Assembly (NCBI RefSeq): GCF_008831285.2
Contig: NC_045147.1
Span: 17,524,854-17,588,853 of the forward strand
Source of the DNA: Nymphaea colorata
Lineage: Eukaryota; Streptophyta; Magnoliopsida; Nymphaeales; Nymphaeaceae
Direction: 5' to 3'
Length of the DNA: 64,000 bases
The position numbers and the translations under genes were made by a program. Below, piece by piece: positions 32,187-44,892 of this stretch (position 1 is its first letter; every line of letters starts with the position of its first letter). Below the pieces are notes generated by a model that saw only the letters and a list, made by a program, of their open reading frames with translations, did no database searches and was not told the DNA's origin.

Positions 32187-34096
32187 TTAAGCCAGGAGGC
32201 GACAGCTTTCTTGGGATCCCACTTGTATGTAGTTTTTTTTTACCATTTATTATTAAATCTGTGAAAGAATTCCCTGTTTGGAAAAGAAAACAAATTAAGA
32301 GGCAGTCGTATCTATCTAACCTACATATATATAAAAAGTATTTTGGAGGGGAAGCTTTCTATCATCACGTGCATTGACTTGTTGCTTGAAAGTTTTCACA
32401 CTCCGGTTGGTTTATGGTTGATAAAATCGAGATGTGAACGGTGCTATGTAGATATGACACAGATGATTCAATGTCCCACCAATTGGGTACCGTGTAAAGA
32501 ACTCAAAATATGTTGGATCATCCTTGCCGCTCATTAGTCGGCTAAAAAATGTTTAATCTACAGCCATTAAAAAACTTCTAACCGATAGTTTGAGATTAGA
32601 AACAATGTGCGAGTGTTTTATGAATCTACTTCAAAATTGACGTAGCAAAACCTATCTAAGCCCTGGTGATGAATGTAAACTAAGATCATAAACATATGTG
32701 TGAAGTGTGAGTTGGATGATGTCACTACTTATAATACGTATTACATACGAACGAATTTAAAAAAACTTTGTCAAAAAAGTTGGATATCGAAAAAAATTAA
32801 CACCTCATTAGAATTGGATTGGATCTAGATCTAACAAAAATGACATCTGTTTGTATTCGATTTGAATGAGCATTCCACTTAAAATATATACTTGCAGATT
32901 TTGACAGTTGGTTCTTAGCATAATATAATCCCAAGGTTCAAATTCGGTTGTGCATTTAAGTAAGCTATTTTTTCAAAAAAAAAAAAGATTTGAATAAATG
33001 TTATACATCTAATATTCACCCATTTTCAAGGGTGGTTCTTGGTAATTCATAATGAGGGTTGGTCGTCATTTAGATTTTTAGATCCGGATGTGAATCTAGT
33101 ACTCAGATCCGAATTGGATTAAGATTGTAAATTTAAAAAGCAGGTTCAGATATAGTATAGCCCTTCTTCATTCATATTCTAATTCATAACTCAAATTTAA
33201 ATATATGAACGTTGAATTAGTTAGATATGACAAAGAATACATCTGATTCAAATCCATTAAACTATTAACGTCCCTAGGCATGAGAAAGATATCATGTCAT
33301 TCAAATGGATTCAGATTAACGAGATTTCCAGTATATCATAAATATTGGTCTTAAAGTTCAAGGAATTTTCTAACGATACGATATGGGCAAGTGATTTGAA
33401 AAGCAACATATTGATAAGTTTCTTAAAGTTTAGTAAGCAATCGTGGAGCTGAATCAAACAATATTGGCCCCCATAATGTTTTGATAAGCCATATATGGTG
33501 GGCCGCTTACATAACTTTCATTTAATTTAGCGTCTGCAATTATACCTAGTGGATGAGCGAGAAAGAGAGTGGATAGCTAAGCCGGTCCTACAGAGGTCAC
33601 AGCCCTTCAATGTATTTTAATGAGTTCTGTGCTTCCGATTTTGGTAGACTTTTCCATGAAGTTGATATTGGCCCATTTAACATTTCGAATATCATGCTTA
33701 CTTCTTGACATCTCAACCCGATCTCACCCCACTAACATCATTGGTAGTGTGATTTCATATATTTATAGCCTCCAATTAATTAAAAGAGACTTACAAGATA
33801 TCTGATTTTCATTCACACCCCAACTTCGACTCTTGGCAGCACAAATCGCTACTTTCCATGAGTTTAAAAGCACCATTTAGATCGTTGGATGGCATTGTTT
33901 CTTCATAAAGATTCTTAAGATGAGTATTTCTGAGTTGGGACAAAGATGTTTGACGTATAGCAGATGAGGAATCCAGGGGCTGCAATCTTCTTCCTGCCTT
34001 TGATCCCCCAAATTCTGAATCAGTCACTTCCTGATCAAATCTAATGTGAGGCAACTTGAATCAGGTGGCATAACAGCTCCTACATAACCCCATTGC
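32187..34096. other. spacer, no gene recognised
   Basis: AT-rich, starting with the 3' UTR of the ANTH gene. 32800-33300 contains degenerate wording of the 'GGATTNGATCTAGATCT / CAAATTTAAAT' kind that recurs at 19700, 23500 and 60100, suggesting an old dispersed repeat. The frame 34054-33809 on the minus strand may be the tail of the LINE remnant to its right but has no clear motif. Confidence 0.5.
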
Positions 34097-34640
34097 TCAG
34101 AGTCTCAGACCAAATATTAATCTTCTCACACACTCTCCATTGAAGTAGGTGGGAAACTTCTTCCCTTGGTTTTCTTCTACCAAGCCACAGACTACCCTCC
34201 TACATCTGTCTACAAGGGGATGGAGAAAGCCTTGCAAGAAAAGTCGTACATGTGTATTAAACGTTGATAGACGCTGTAAGCCTGGCCCTCCATCATCAAT
34301 GGGCCTGCACATGTCTGCCCATTTCATGCATGGTATCTTCTAATCCCCTCCTTATCTCTCCACAGACGTCTGCAACAAGTTCTTTCCAACGCCATAATGA
34401 CTGGCTTTGGGACTTTCAAACACCTGAAACCAGTAGCCAATAAGCCGGTTGATCACATCTCTTACAACACAGTTTACGGAAAAGGAGAGAAGTTTCCGTT
34501 CCTAAGTTGGCAGACATCTTTTTTGCCACCTTTTCACGACAACCTGACACAAAATAGCGGCGCCCCAAGACAGTTTAATGGAAGTTCACCCAACAATTCC
34601 ATCCAAGCTGACCTGCAACTTCCTCACACCCCATATTAAT
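34097..34640 (-). pseudogene. LINE remnant, reverse-transcriptase C-terminal region
   Basis: Reading leftward, ALERTCCRRLWRDKEGIRRYHA is followed, after a one-base shift, by MKWADMCRPIDDGGPGLQRL, the highly typical 'KWADVCRPxxEGGLGLRxL' block after the reverse-transcriptase core of plant LINEs. The upstream part (34400-34640) is recognisable only in pieces, with several stops. The element is frameshifted and inactive; its 5' part is missing. Confidence 0.8.
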
Positions 34641-35192
34641 GAGATGATTGTGGATCTCTTATGGTCGATCGTAAACCCTGCTGCCTTTTCAAAAGGCATT
34701 GCTCTTGTATTTGTTTTAAGAAACGCAACATAGCTGGTCAAGTCAAGAAGGCGGGTGGGCCAACGTGAGCTTTGTCGTTAACTGTGTGTTATCATTTTTT
34801 ATTATAAAAAATAACAAACATTATTCCTGAGTTAAAGAAGCTTTAACTGTAAGTTTACAAACAGCTTTGAATCCATGAAGGGCGGGCATGGTGAGGGAGG
34901 AGGCTTTTGCCTTTCATCTGGCCTGTGTAGTTTCCTCAGTTTCACCCTAATTGATATCCTGTATTTTTTAATGAGGAGAGAAACCACCAAGTTTTATTGT
35001 GTTCTCTACAAAATTTTATGCGCCTTATTGTTTCACTATTTTTCGTGTGTTAATGTGGTTAATGATTAAAATAACTTTAGTTTAGGTTCAAAAATTAAAC
35101 TTTTATAAAAACAAAATTAAAAATTAAAAAAAAAGTAAAAATATTATGAAACACATTTTTTAATAAATTATCAAAATATTCTTCATTCTTTT
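34641..35192. other. spacer, no gene recognised
   Basis: AT-rich sequence between the LINE remnant and the hAT-type element. No conserved frame seen. Confidence 0.6.
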
Positions 35193-35200
35193 ACTACGCA

Positions 35201-36365
35201 TAAGGGCTGCACAACGAGTCGAGCCAACTCGGGCTCGACTCGAACTCGCCCGGAAAAGCTCGACTCGAACTCGACTCATTTATAAATGAGTCGAGTTCGA
35301 GTTCACCCATTAAGCTCGAAAAGCTACACGAGTCGAGTTCGAGTTGCACGAACTCGACTCGTTTAAACTTGACTCGACTTGTACAAACCGGTTCATGAAA
35401 CCGGTTCACCGGTTTAGGGTTAAGAGTTAAAACGAAACGTCGAAAGCCAATCTTTCCTTCAAGTCTTGAATTTCTTCTGGCTTCTCTCTGTCTTCTCGAT
35501 TTCTCATCTTCCCTCTTCCATCGACCATGACCGCAAAATCGCCTTCCCTCTTCCGTCGACCACGACCGCCAGACGAGACGAAGTCACGAGAGAGGACCAA
35601 GGTCCACGGCCTTGGGTCTTCCATGTTCCATCTAGAAGGGGAAGGCCGAAGGGGTGAAGCCGTGAAGCGCGGCAGCCAGCAGCGGAGCAGCCGGCAGGGC
35701 GGCGGGCGGCAGGCGGCAGGTTTTCTTCTTCTTCTTCTTTTTGAATCGTTTCTTCATCGGTTGGGTTTTCATTTTTTCCCCCTTCTTCAAGTGCCTGGGT
35801 CTCGCGTGCGTGGTCGGTGACTTTCCCCCTTCTTCAAGCGCCTGGGTCTCGCTTGCGTGGTCGGTGACGCGTGACCTTTGTCCCGGACTCCCGGTTAGGG
35901 TTTATCTTCTCCCTCGTTTTTTTTTTTTTTTGGTTTATTGCTTTTGTCTTTTCTGTGGCTTCCAAATGAATTCATAATGGTGGATGGAGGCATTTGGCTT
36001 TCCGTGTGTTGAATGTTGTAGTGTTTTCTATTTTGTTGTTATTGATAGTAAATTAGTTGTTCTCGTTTTTGTGTGTTGTTTTTACATGTGATGTGGACTG
36101 ATTACATTTTTTTCATCTCTGTTTTGCTGTTATTGTCATGTGAACATTTCATCTCTGTTTTGCTGTTATTGTCCTGTGGTGTTCATGAGAAAACGAGTTA
36201 AGCGAGCTACGCGAGTCGAGCTCGAGCTCGACTTTGTGTAATCGAGTCAAGGTTGAGCTTGTGTTAGGGAGCTCGACTCGAGTTCGAGTCGAGCTCAAGC
36301 TTGAGCTCTTTCAGTCGAGTCCAGCTTGAGCTGGGCGAGCTCGACTCGGCTCGTGTGCAGCCCTA
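35201..36365. mobile_element. non-autonomous hAT-type DNA transposon with target-site duplication
   Basis: Left end TAAGGGCTGCACAACGAGTC and right end, inverted, TAGGGCTGCACACGAGCC form terminal inverted repeats. Eight bases outside each end match 7 of 8: ACTACGCA (35193-35200) and ACTCCGCA (36366-36373), the length expected for hAT. Both subterminal regions are packed with short CTCGACTCGAACT / GAGTCGAGCTCGAG motifs in opposite orientations, typical of transposase-binding repeats. The interior (35430-36180) is GC-rich then T-rich and contains three short tandem duplications. It has no transposase; frames there such as 35527-35820 are low-complexity. Confidence 0.85.
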
Positions 36366-36373
36366 ACTCCGCA

Positions 36374-38351
36374 CGGTGCACCGTGTAACTTTCTCTCTCA
36401 TCACAATGGTCCCAAAGCCGATGACTTAAACACGGATGCATGAACCCAATATCTTTTGCTAAGAGTTTTGAGGACTTGGAGGACACTCGGGTGCCAAAAA
36501 TAATATTGTCGCAAGCATTTAGCTCCTGGACCGAATTTCCCCATACAAAAATACTCAAAAATTTATTTTTTACAAAATAGAAAAGCACAAATATCAATTT
36601 AAAATATAAAAAAGGTTAAAACATGTCATAAGTTATGCAACGTTGGCGTAGATTATTGATGGGCTCCACCGGCCGTGTTACCGATTGTTCAAATAATTCA
36701 AACTAAAATGTCCAATAATACAGACGATGGATGCGATCGATCGAGTTACGTCTGGTCGCAAAACCTGATTAAGACAGAGTTGGCTTGATCATGGAGTTCA
36801 GGTCTCGCACTCTAATTACGAGTAAGAAGAAAGACGCTTTCTTACCAACCGAATGGAATTCATTTAATTCGTCACTTTCACTTCTTGATCCACATCCGTT
36901 TTCTATAAGCAAAAGCACCAACTTAAAAAGCGAAGGTCGGAGTTAGAGCATTTCGAAGACTTTTTAAAAAGAAGTATCTTTTTTTCAACTTCTAACTTTC
37001 TTATTACCTATTTTTGTCCTTATAAGAGACTCATTTTTTCTTGTTAACCAGAGTATTTTGATCAGTATATACTCTGATGCACAATTTTCTATGTATAGGT
37101 GGTTCATATTAATCATAATCAGCTTCGTCCATGAAATTAATGTTGGTGGGACACCGCCGCTGACCTATACATTGTATCAACCCTGCAGATCATGCTTGGT
37201 TTGGGCCTAACGGGAGCTACCAAGTTGGCCCGGTTCATAATTAAGCATTTCTATAACCAGAAATAAATGATCATTTGTTATGAATTAGCTCATGGAAGGT
37301 TGTGCTATATATATATATCCTTAGTCGGTGGACATTGAGTTTTAAGTAGGTGAATTATGGGCCTCGATACTCGGTTTAGTACTGTATCTGTTTATATAGG
37401 TAGTGATAGAGTTGGTTGTAAAGACTGTAGTCACAACCACTAAAATGAAAGACCGATGCGTGTGACTTCACCAAACGCCAATATGAATTAAAAGGTTGAG
37501 TGGAACCAGTGACCAACTTCAATAACCCTTGTGAAGGTTTTGAAAACTTCACTAAGCTGCCCCGAAAAAAATTTCTTGGCTTCTTAATTGCGGTGTGTCA
37601 ATCGAAGATGCTGGTGGCATAACTTATTCAAGAGCCATTGTTATGATTCATCAGCACATGTTGGCATACCCAACAATCATAACTTACGGATTTTTCTTTA
37701 ATTGCTTGCAGGTTTCCTGTATTTGTGAAAAAGGATGGCAGGTACAAAGGATAAGTTCACATGAAAAAGCAAATGAACACATAAAAATCTTGTTTTAAAA
37801 TTTTTGTTTTGAGAATAATATAGCAGGTGAACACATATAAGGTCAGTTTGATTTTTGTGGGTACAACTCCCCCATGACATAAATAGTACATTGTGACACT
37901 CTATTTGATATGTGTATCATAACTCATTTAGGTCTAGAGGTAGCCCAAAACATTTAAGGACAAAGGGAATTGGGGGTCTTTCAGATCCCATTTCTGGATG
38001 CTCCCTCCCCTACTCATAACTAAAATTATGTAAATTGCTGTGCAATGTCGCTTGGGCAACATAATAAGGTTATAAAGGGTTGTTTTGAATAACACTTAGT
38101 ATGAGCCAATGAATCACTATACTCTTCAAATTACACAACAATCACTTACAACCATAAAACTATATAAACAACTCTCTCTAAATCATACACGAGGACCTTG
38201 GAACAATGATCAAAGCCTCTTTTTGTAAGGAAGACGCATTGGAGTCCAGCACGTAGATACACCAAGAAAGACCAACATCAGAAGAGGGGGAGAATGAGCT
38301 CGGACGAAAGGCGCACGAGGGACACCAGAGCACTGTCTCTCCCCTGGCAGC
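36374..38351. other. spacer, no gene recognised
   Basis: AT-rich, no conserved frames. The right end (about 38200-38351) is probably the 3' UTR of the minus-strand phytocyanin gene. Confidence 0.55.
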
Positions 38352-39620
38352 TCATGAAAGAATCGCCACAGCAGCAGCGGTCATGGCTCCTCCGATCACC
38401 GCAGAGCTCAAACTGAGCAGACCAGCAGGTGCAGAGCTGCCATAGGGGAAAGTGGTTGGGGTCGTCGTCCCGGGTGGCACGATCGACGAAGGGGTCGTCG
38501 AGTAAGGAGTGGTGGTGGTGGGGGTCGTCGTGGGAGTTGGGAGCTGGGAGGGGGTGGTTGGACCGGTTGCTGCTGAAACCAGCACTGCCATCTTCATCCC
38601 GCCGGAGCAATGGCTGGGGGTGCCGCAGATGAAGTAGTGACTCCCCGCCGACGTCAATGCGATGGTGGTGCTGCCGCTGCTGGTGTCAGCATTTAGAGGG
38701 ACTGACGAGGAGCAACTACTGTAGTCTGCTGAAGATACCTCCATCACAGTATGGAGCATTGGGGAATAGTTGAAGACTGCCATCAAGTTTCAAGGGTCAT
38801 CAAACCAGAATTGAGTCAAGTGAAGCAGGGGTCCAAGCAGTGTGTCTCACCGCTCAAGCATACCCTTAAGAAAAGCTGTATAATCTTTCTAAGGTGCATT
38901 CTAATGGCGGAGAAAACATGCCGTTAGGCAGCGTATAAGGCCCTCAGTCTCTTAATCAAAGGCAAGACTGAGTGCCACACTTTCTGCCTTTTCCTTGTGT
39001 ACCTGTCACACCCTTTTCAGAACTGTGACAGAAAACGGAGGTCGCACCACGGGGTGATCGACTTGAGACCAGGCATAGCGGCCGGCCAGGAGATCGGGAA
39101 AGAAGCAGAGAAAGTCAGGGGGCCGCCGCTTCTTTCCCCTTTAAATTTTTGGAAAAAGCACGTTTTAGCATGAAAAGAATTTCAGAAGTTGGCCAACATC
39201 AATCCCTCTTAAATTTTCCCCAGAAAACTGAACGTATCCGCGTTTTCCTTGCGTAAATTTTGTTGGCTTTTGCTTTAAGATCCCATCTAAACCATAGAAG
39301 GTTAGTAAGACTTGAGAGTTCGATGTCGAGTGCACATCTATATATGTTGGCATGATCCGTCTAACAGAGATTTTGCTCGATCTTTTCTCGCTAGCTAGTA
39401 ATAAATGTGAACAAGGAAATACAAAGAGGAGAAAGTTAAGGAGAAGTGACTAACTGAGGTTGTCGCCAACAAGCAAGGTTTTGCCACTAGTCCACTGGGT
39501 GTAGTCAACTCCCGATGTCCAGCCATTGCTGTCGCCAACAGTGTAATCCTTTGCAAGGATGGAAACGAAGAGCGAACACAAAGAGAGCAGGGCGGCAGTT
39601 GTGGTGCAAGCCATTGCCAT
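38352..39620 (-). CDS. phytocyanin (uclacyanin-type blue copper protein), GPI-anchored
   Basis: Extracellular type I copper protein of 196 residues. Exon 1 is 39620-39455 and exon 2 is 38776-38352; the 678-base intron (donor GTTAGT, acceptor GGCAG) splits a codon so that VGDNL joins IFNYSP, restoring the conserved phytocyanin strand. Signal peptide 1-23 ([15 protein letters not shown]...). The plastocyanin-like domain (about 24-122) has copper ligands His64, Cys106, His111 and Met116; the Met ligand marks uclacyanin/plantacyanin rather than stellacyanin or copperless early-nodulin-like forms. Cys77 and Cys112 would form the usual disulfide. A Thr/Pro/Ser-rich, probably O-glycosylated linker (about 127-165) precedes a hydrophobic tail ([24 protein letters not shown]) expected to be replaced by a GPI anchor. 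Family members are linked to cell-wall and reproductive functions. Start ATG 39620 gives the signal peptide. Confidence 0.93.
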
Positions 39621-39724
39621 TCCCTTGTCAATGAGCGAGTACTGAGAGGGAAAGAGATGAACCAGTACTGAGAGAGAAAGAGAGAGAGAGAGGTGGGTGA
39701 TTGAAGATGTTAAGGTGATGGATA

Positions 39725-39734
39725 GCTTTTATAG
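39725..39734 (-). promoter_or_regulatory. putative TATA box of the phytocyanin gene
   Basis: CTATAAAAGC on the minus strand, about 105 bases before the ATG. A GA/CT-rich tract (39663-39693) lies in the presumed leader. Confidence 0.65.
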
Positions 39735-39774
39735 AGAAGCCAAGGATCTCATCTCTTTAACTACTGTCTAAAAA

Positions 39775-39781
<7 letters not shown>

Positions 39782-39806
<25 letters not shown>
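39782..39806. repeat. (GA)n microsatellite
   Basis: About 12 GA units, just upstream of the phytocyanin TATA box. Confidence 0.95.
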
Positions 39807-42800
39807 ATGCTTGTGCTAGACTCAATCCCTTACCTAACGAGGTTGGCAGCTGACCAGGGAAAGTTGGTAATATTTGCGTCCCACCATCAAGAGAGGCGTC
39901 CTAGCATATTACATCCATAGGTAGATCCGATCGAGTGAACTGATCAACGACTTCTTGCTTCAAATCTTTGCCCGCCCAAGTTAGCGTATGGCAACGTCCG
40001 TAGGTTGAACGGATCGAGTGCGAAGTTTTTAAAAATTGTGTCAACATCTCAACGTATATATTTGAATTTTTAAGTCCTCTTCCAAAATTTTAACCATGTG
40101 AAAATGACGCTACGGATCGAAACCTAGGCGTGCGTATTTAGATTGTGAGTATTTGTCTGTTGAATACAATTTAATAGGGATTGAAAATTCTATGTTCTTA
40201 ACTTTAAGAAATTTTGCACTTTATAAATCTGTTTTGTGATGTTTATGCCAACTTATAAATAGTTTTTTAAAATGTTGGAATCTAACAATCACTATCAAGC
40301 ATTAGATTTCCTTCTTTGTTTGATAAGATGATCAAAAGGATATATAACCATCTGTTTTCCTTTCGTTTAAAAGAAAAGCAGAAAGATTCGAGTTTTTATA
40401 ATGTAATATACCGAATATATTGCATGAACACATCTATATTTCACCAGAAGACGACGGCTGGGACACAAATTGTGTTTTAAATCAATAACCAGCAATGCAT
40501 TATTTGAGCTCACAATTTTTTTTCATTTTTTCCATTCTAATACAGACAAGCTGGGGAATTCATGACCGGCGACTCCAACGTCGAGACCCCAGCTTTGTTC
40601 CGCCTAAAGGAAATCCAACAACACCTTGAATCACGTTCAAACATTACAAGATCTTATTTGGGCACCTTCTCTTTTACATTTCGATGAGGTGAAACTCCGA
40701 AGAAAAGGAAAAGAGAAAGACTATCTCTTGGATGAGAATAAAGATACTTTTCTTGTTATCAAAGGCATCAGTTTTCAAAATAACTCCTTTCTTGTCTGTT
40801 GGTATCCTTTAATCAATCATTTGGGAGAAACTGCAATTTAAAAATTACCTACTTTAACCATATATAATATCCCAATATACGTTAGCTAGTGCATTAGTTC
40901 CACCCATTTTGGAACAAGCGGCTTGGAAAGCTCCCAATGCGGGGAAAGAGCCCCTGCCTTTTTTAACAATGAATATCATTATATCGACTCCCGTACCACC
41001 CGAACTTGTGACCGGCCACCTACCATCCACTGACTAAAGCCAGGGCACCATGCCCCCTCCAGTGCTAAACACATTGCATTTAGACGAACATGGTCCGATG
41101 CATTTTGGCTTTGGTAGGAAACTGCAGAATAATTGATAATCGAAGTACCATCCGCTGATTATAAATTTAAAACCTTTTTCTTTCTCGAATAATTGATAAA
41201 ACCATGCTCAAGTTTTATTTCTTTACTTAAATACCCAATTAAACTCATAGAAAGTAAGGCCAAACGATAGAAATTTAAAACTTAAGCATGCTTTTTATTC
41301 TATCAAAACTTGGGCTTGTTTCTGCAAAAAAGTGTACATGTACAGACAAGCCCAAAGTTTGATGAAATACCAAAAGCATGCTAAGGTTTCAATTTCTCCT
41401 TTCCTTTTTTATATTGACTCATTAATGTAAATTGCATCTTGCATTGAATCCTTTTAATGAAAACAGACTCTCGAATCCTGTGATTTCAAAATGTAGGCTT
41501 TCCAAGACATGAAAATCAATGGCCCACAATGTGCATGACTTCAAACCTCTTTTTTCAAAGCCAGTGGTGGAGATACATTAGGGGCTGGTGCGGCCAATGA
41601 CCCACACTAGCTTATTATAAGTTTCATTAAAAGAATCCAAAATTATATTATGATGACTTAGAAATTACATATGGAACTTAGATCAGATCTAGTGCAGGCT
41701 GGTGACTCAAGTGCGCTCAACCAAAAATCCTAACTCCACCACTGGTCAAGGTGATATACTTGGTCGTCTATTAAATAATAATATGTATCTTGTCTGATCA
41801 GTTTGGTTTTGACCTGGGAAGTCTCCACCTAACGCTACATGTTCGCTGGGATTGATGTCCCTTCTTGCATCACTCTAGTCCTCAAGAGAGAGAGAGAGAG
41901 AGAGAGGCTAAGTGCTCCCTAAAAATTTGGGCTGGGAAGGTATTACAATAATAATATATTATATCGTTTGCTTTGGCATGAATTACATCCTGGGATCCTT
42001 TCTCCCCCTGCCCACCAAATCATGTTTTTTGCTCTTGTTTGGTTTTTATTATATTACAGATGTCCGATGCTTTGAAATCAGGAAATTATAACAAACGCTT
42101 GAAAATGGCTCTCCACAGCAGAATCTCCATGTGATTTCATTGTCCTGTTGCTGTCAAGACTCGCAACAGGAACTTTGACACAGACAAAAGGTCGTATTAT
42201 TTCCTCTGCTTTTGAACCACTTAAGGCGTAGCAGTTAGGACAGCGGTGGTTGTGCACCGGGGGCAACTTTTCTTGACGCCTGCTTTTGGCTCTATCACGG
42301 GAACCATGGCCGAGTTCGTGAAACATTTACCAACTCTTGTGCTCCGTTAAAAACTCGTTAGGTGTGGCAGCAAGAGGCAGGCGGTGGCCGTGTCCGGCAT
42401 TCACCATTCCTGATTTGATTCCTGAATCGTGATACAATTGGAATTCGAAAACGTATATGGGAGAAAAACATGAAATTGGACCAAGTTCTTGAACTTTCTC
42501 GTGTTCTAACTGCCGTAACAGAACAGTGAGAAGTTCCGAAAAACCAGTGAAATGACATCAATGTCAGTCATTCCAAACAATAGCAAATTAATCACAAGAA
42601 GTTTTTTGAAGGCCCAATTGATTTTGAGCATGTTAAATAAATGCTAGTTTCGTTGCTTATTTCACCATTCGAATATTAGTTGCTTCTGGGTGTTTGTTCT
42701 CCAAGCAATATATTAGTAGTTGATTTCGTTGGTCCGTTGAGCAGATCTACCTGTCAGAGTATTATAAATCTTTTCTCAAGTTCTCTATCGTGAACCGCAG

Positions 42801-43224
42801 TCGAACTGGTTCTACTTAAATATAATATAACTTTGCCACGTTCATTTAAGAACTCCAATCATCAACCGAGCAGTGTATATACTACACAACATATGACGCA
42901 GGAGTTTTTATTTCAAAAATTGAAGCCGTAATGTCTGGCATAACGATCAGTAGCAGGTAGCCACAGAAACATTTTTTTTCCCTCCCATTTCAAATTAAAA
43001 CCCGTTACATTTGAAAAGATGGCACCTTCTTCCTGCTCCTCAACTTTTCTCAAAGTAGCCGCCTAAAAGCTCCTTCGTTATACGTTGCAGGTGTGTTGTT
43101 CCTTTTGGTTGGGATTGCTAGCTAGCGTCGCGTGAACATTGCATTGCAGATGGAGTTCACATCGTGACTCCAATATCAATACCTTGATTTTAACTCTATA
43201 TATCCTGAATAATGCAATCATCAT
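39807..43224. other. spacer, no gene recognised
   Basis: AT-rich with a (GA)n tract at 41886-41908 and the small inverted-repeat element at 41561-41745. Minus-strand frames at 42078-42326 and 42358-42561 show no family motifs. Confidence 0.55.
41561..41745. mobile_element. MITE, 185 bp, CAGTGGTGGAG inverted repeats
   Basis: Left CCAGTGGTGGAGAT and right ATCCTAACTCCACCACTGG are inverted copies over at least 12 bases. TCAAAG precedes the left end and TCAAGG follows the right end, a possible short target-site duplication with one mismatch. The terminal sequence resembles the CAGNGGCGGAG ends of plant hAT-like MITEs. No coding capacity. Confidence 0.7.
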
Positions 43225-43229
43225 GTTAT

Positions 43230-43556
43230 TGTAGAAAATAGATCAAATAATAGAAGAGGACACAATTTTTCTTGGTTCGGTCAATCAGACCTACGTTCAC
43301 GAGAAAACATCCCTTTTTCCTCATTATGTTGTGCATAGAAAACAATACATAATATAATGTTTCAGTCCCATTAAGGAACAAAGAGGGGAACGAGCATAGC
43401 AAAGCTCTTTACAAGGCAACATTAGCATTAAAGAAAGTATTCATGGCAGTTTGGGAATTTCCAAAGGAGATCATTCTCCAAAGCTCGTCCAACGTTCCTC
43501 TCAACGTTAATGATTCAACAGGTGGGAGATAAAAACGGCAACCATCATTTTCAACA
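43230..43556 (-). repeat. 3' LTR of the Copia element
   Basis: 327 bases, on the plus strand beginning TGTAGAAAATAG and ending TTTTCAACA. It aligns with 47785-48122 throughout; the main differences are an indel near 43310 and another near 43415. It ends in TG/CA-type termini. Confidence 0.96.
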
Positions 43557-43567
43557 CTCCCCCTCAA
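43557..43567 (-). other. polypurine tract
   Basis: TTGAGGGGGAG on the minus strand, directly abutting the 3' LTR: the expected primer site for plus-strand DNA synthesis. It lies just downstream of the end of the RNase H reading frame. Confidence 0.85.
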
Positions 43568-44811
43568 GTGGTGTGTTGATATTCGTACATCCCCACTTGC
43601 TTAATATTTTCTGATGTAACTCCCGAGTCAAGCCCTTAGTGAGCCTGTCGGCCAGTTGTTTTGAACTTGTGATGTTGGGGGTAGATATTTCACGTTTTTG
43701 TACTTTCTCACGAACATAGTGACAATCTATTTCTATATGTTTGGTTTCATGAAAAACTGAATTTACTGAAATATGAATAGCGGTCTGATTATCACAATTC
43801 TGTTATAAGGGTTTTAATCCATGTAAGTTTATTAGTTGTTGTAGTCATAGCTCGATATTCTACTTCAGCACTAAGTCTGGACACAACACTCTGTTTTTTG
43901 CTTTTCCAAGGCACAATATTTCCTCCAACAAACACACAGTAGCCAGTTGTAGATTTTTTCCAATCTGCATTGGTGAATCCTTGAATTTGATGATGACCAT
44001 TCCTTTTGTACCATATGCCTTGTCCTGGAGTTCCTTTTAAGTATTGCAGAATGCGATGAACAATTTTTCAATGATAATCTCTGGGTGCATGCATACACTG
44101 ACTGGTTACACTGACTACATAGGTTATGTCCGGTCTTGTAATGGTCAAGTATATAAGTTTTCCTACTAGTCGTTAGTAGCCTTCCTTGTTACAGACGGGA
44201 TCATCTTTAGTAATCTCAACTTTTTGTCCAACTTCAATTGGTGTTTGTACTGGCTTGCACTCAATTTTTCTGACTTCTTTAAGCAAGCCTAAGGTATATC
44301 TTCGTTGAGAGAGCAATAGACCCTTGCTTGAGTGAGAAATTTAAATGCCTAAAAAATAACAAAACTTTCCCAGATCTTTTATGTTAAAAACATTGCGAAG
44401 CAGTTTTTTAGTTCTCAAGATCTTTTCTTCATCCGTCCCTGTCACGATAATGTCATCCACATATACAAGTACGATAACCAGATTACCATCCTTCCATTTG
44501 ATAAATAAAGAGTTGTCAGCATTGCTTCTTACAAAACCATGTTCTTTTAAAAAATTACTCAACCGGTAGTGCTATGCCCTTGGAGATTGTTTCAAGCCAT
44601 AGATTGCCTTGTGAAGCTTGCACACCAATTTTTTCTTAGCTTCTTGAGGATGTTCGGGAGGAAGATTCATGTACACTTCTTCTTTCAAATCTTCTTGCAG
44701 AAAAGTGTTTTTAACATCAAGTTGATAGAAGGACCAATTATAATTGCATGCAACTGATAATATCACCCTTATTGTATTCATTTTTACTACAGGCATAAAT
44801 GTTCTCTTCAT
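43568..44811 (-). pseudogene. Copia reverse transcriptase and RNase H remnants
   Basis: 44811-44572 carries FYQLDVKNTFLQEDLKEEVY and KAIYGLKQSPRA. 44562-44341 carries VIVLVYVDDIIVTGTDE with the catalytic YVDD. Leftward, in broken frames, follow [23 protein letters not shown] and, for RNase H, NADWKKSTTGYCVFVGGN, where the usual first Asp of DADW is Asn. Stops at about 44178 and 44072 and at least one frame change show decay. Confidence 0.9.
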
Positions 44812-44892
44812 AATCTAAGCCTTGAGTCTATGTATACCCTTTTGCAACAACTCTGGTCTTATATCTTTCAATACTCCCATCGCTTTTGTATT

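Noticed and set aside
38777-38786. Start of the phytocyanin second exon at the Met codon in the 38786-38352 frame
   Set aside because: That ATG lies within the acceptor sequence; splicing after GGCAG at 38777 restores the conserved LIFNY strand.
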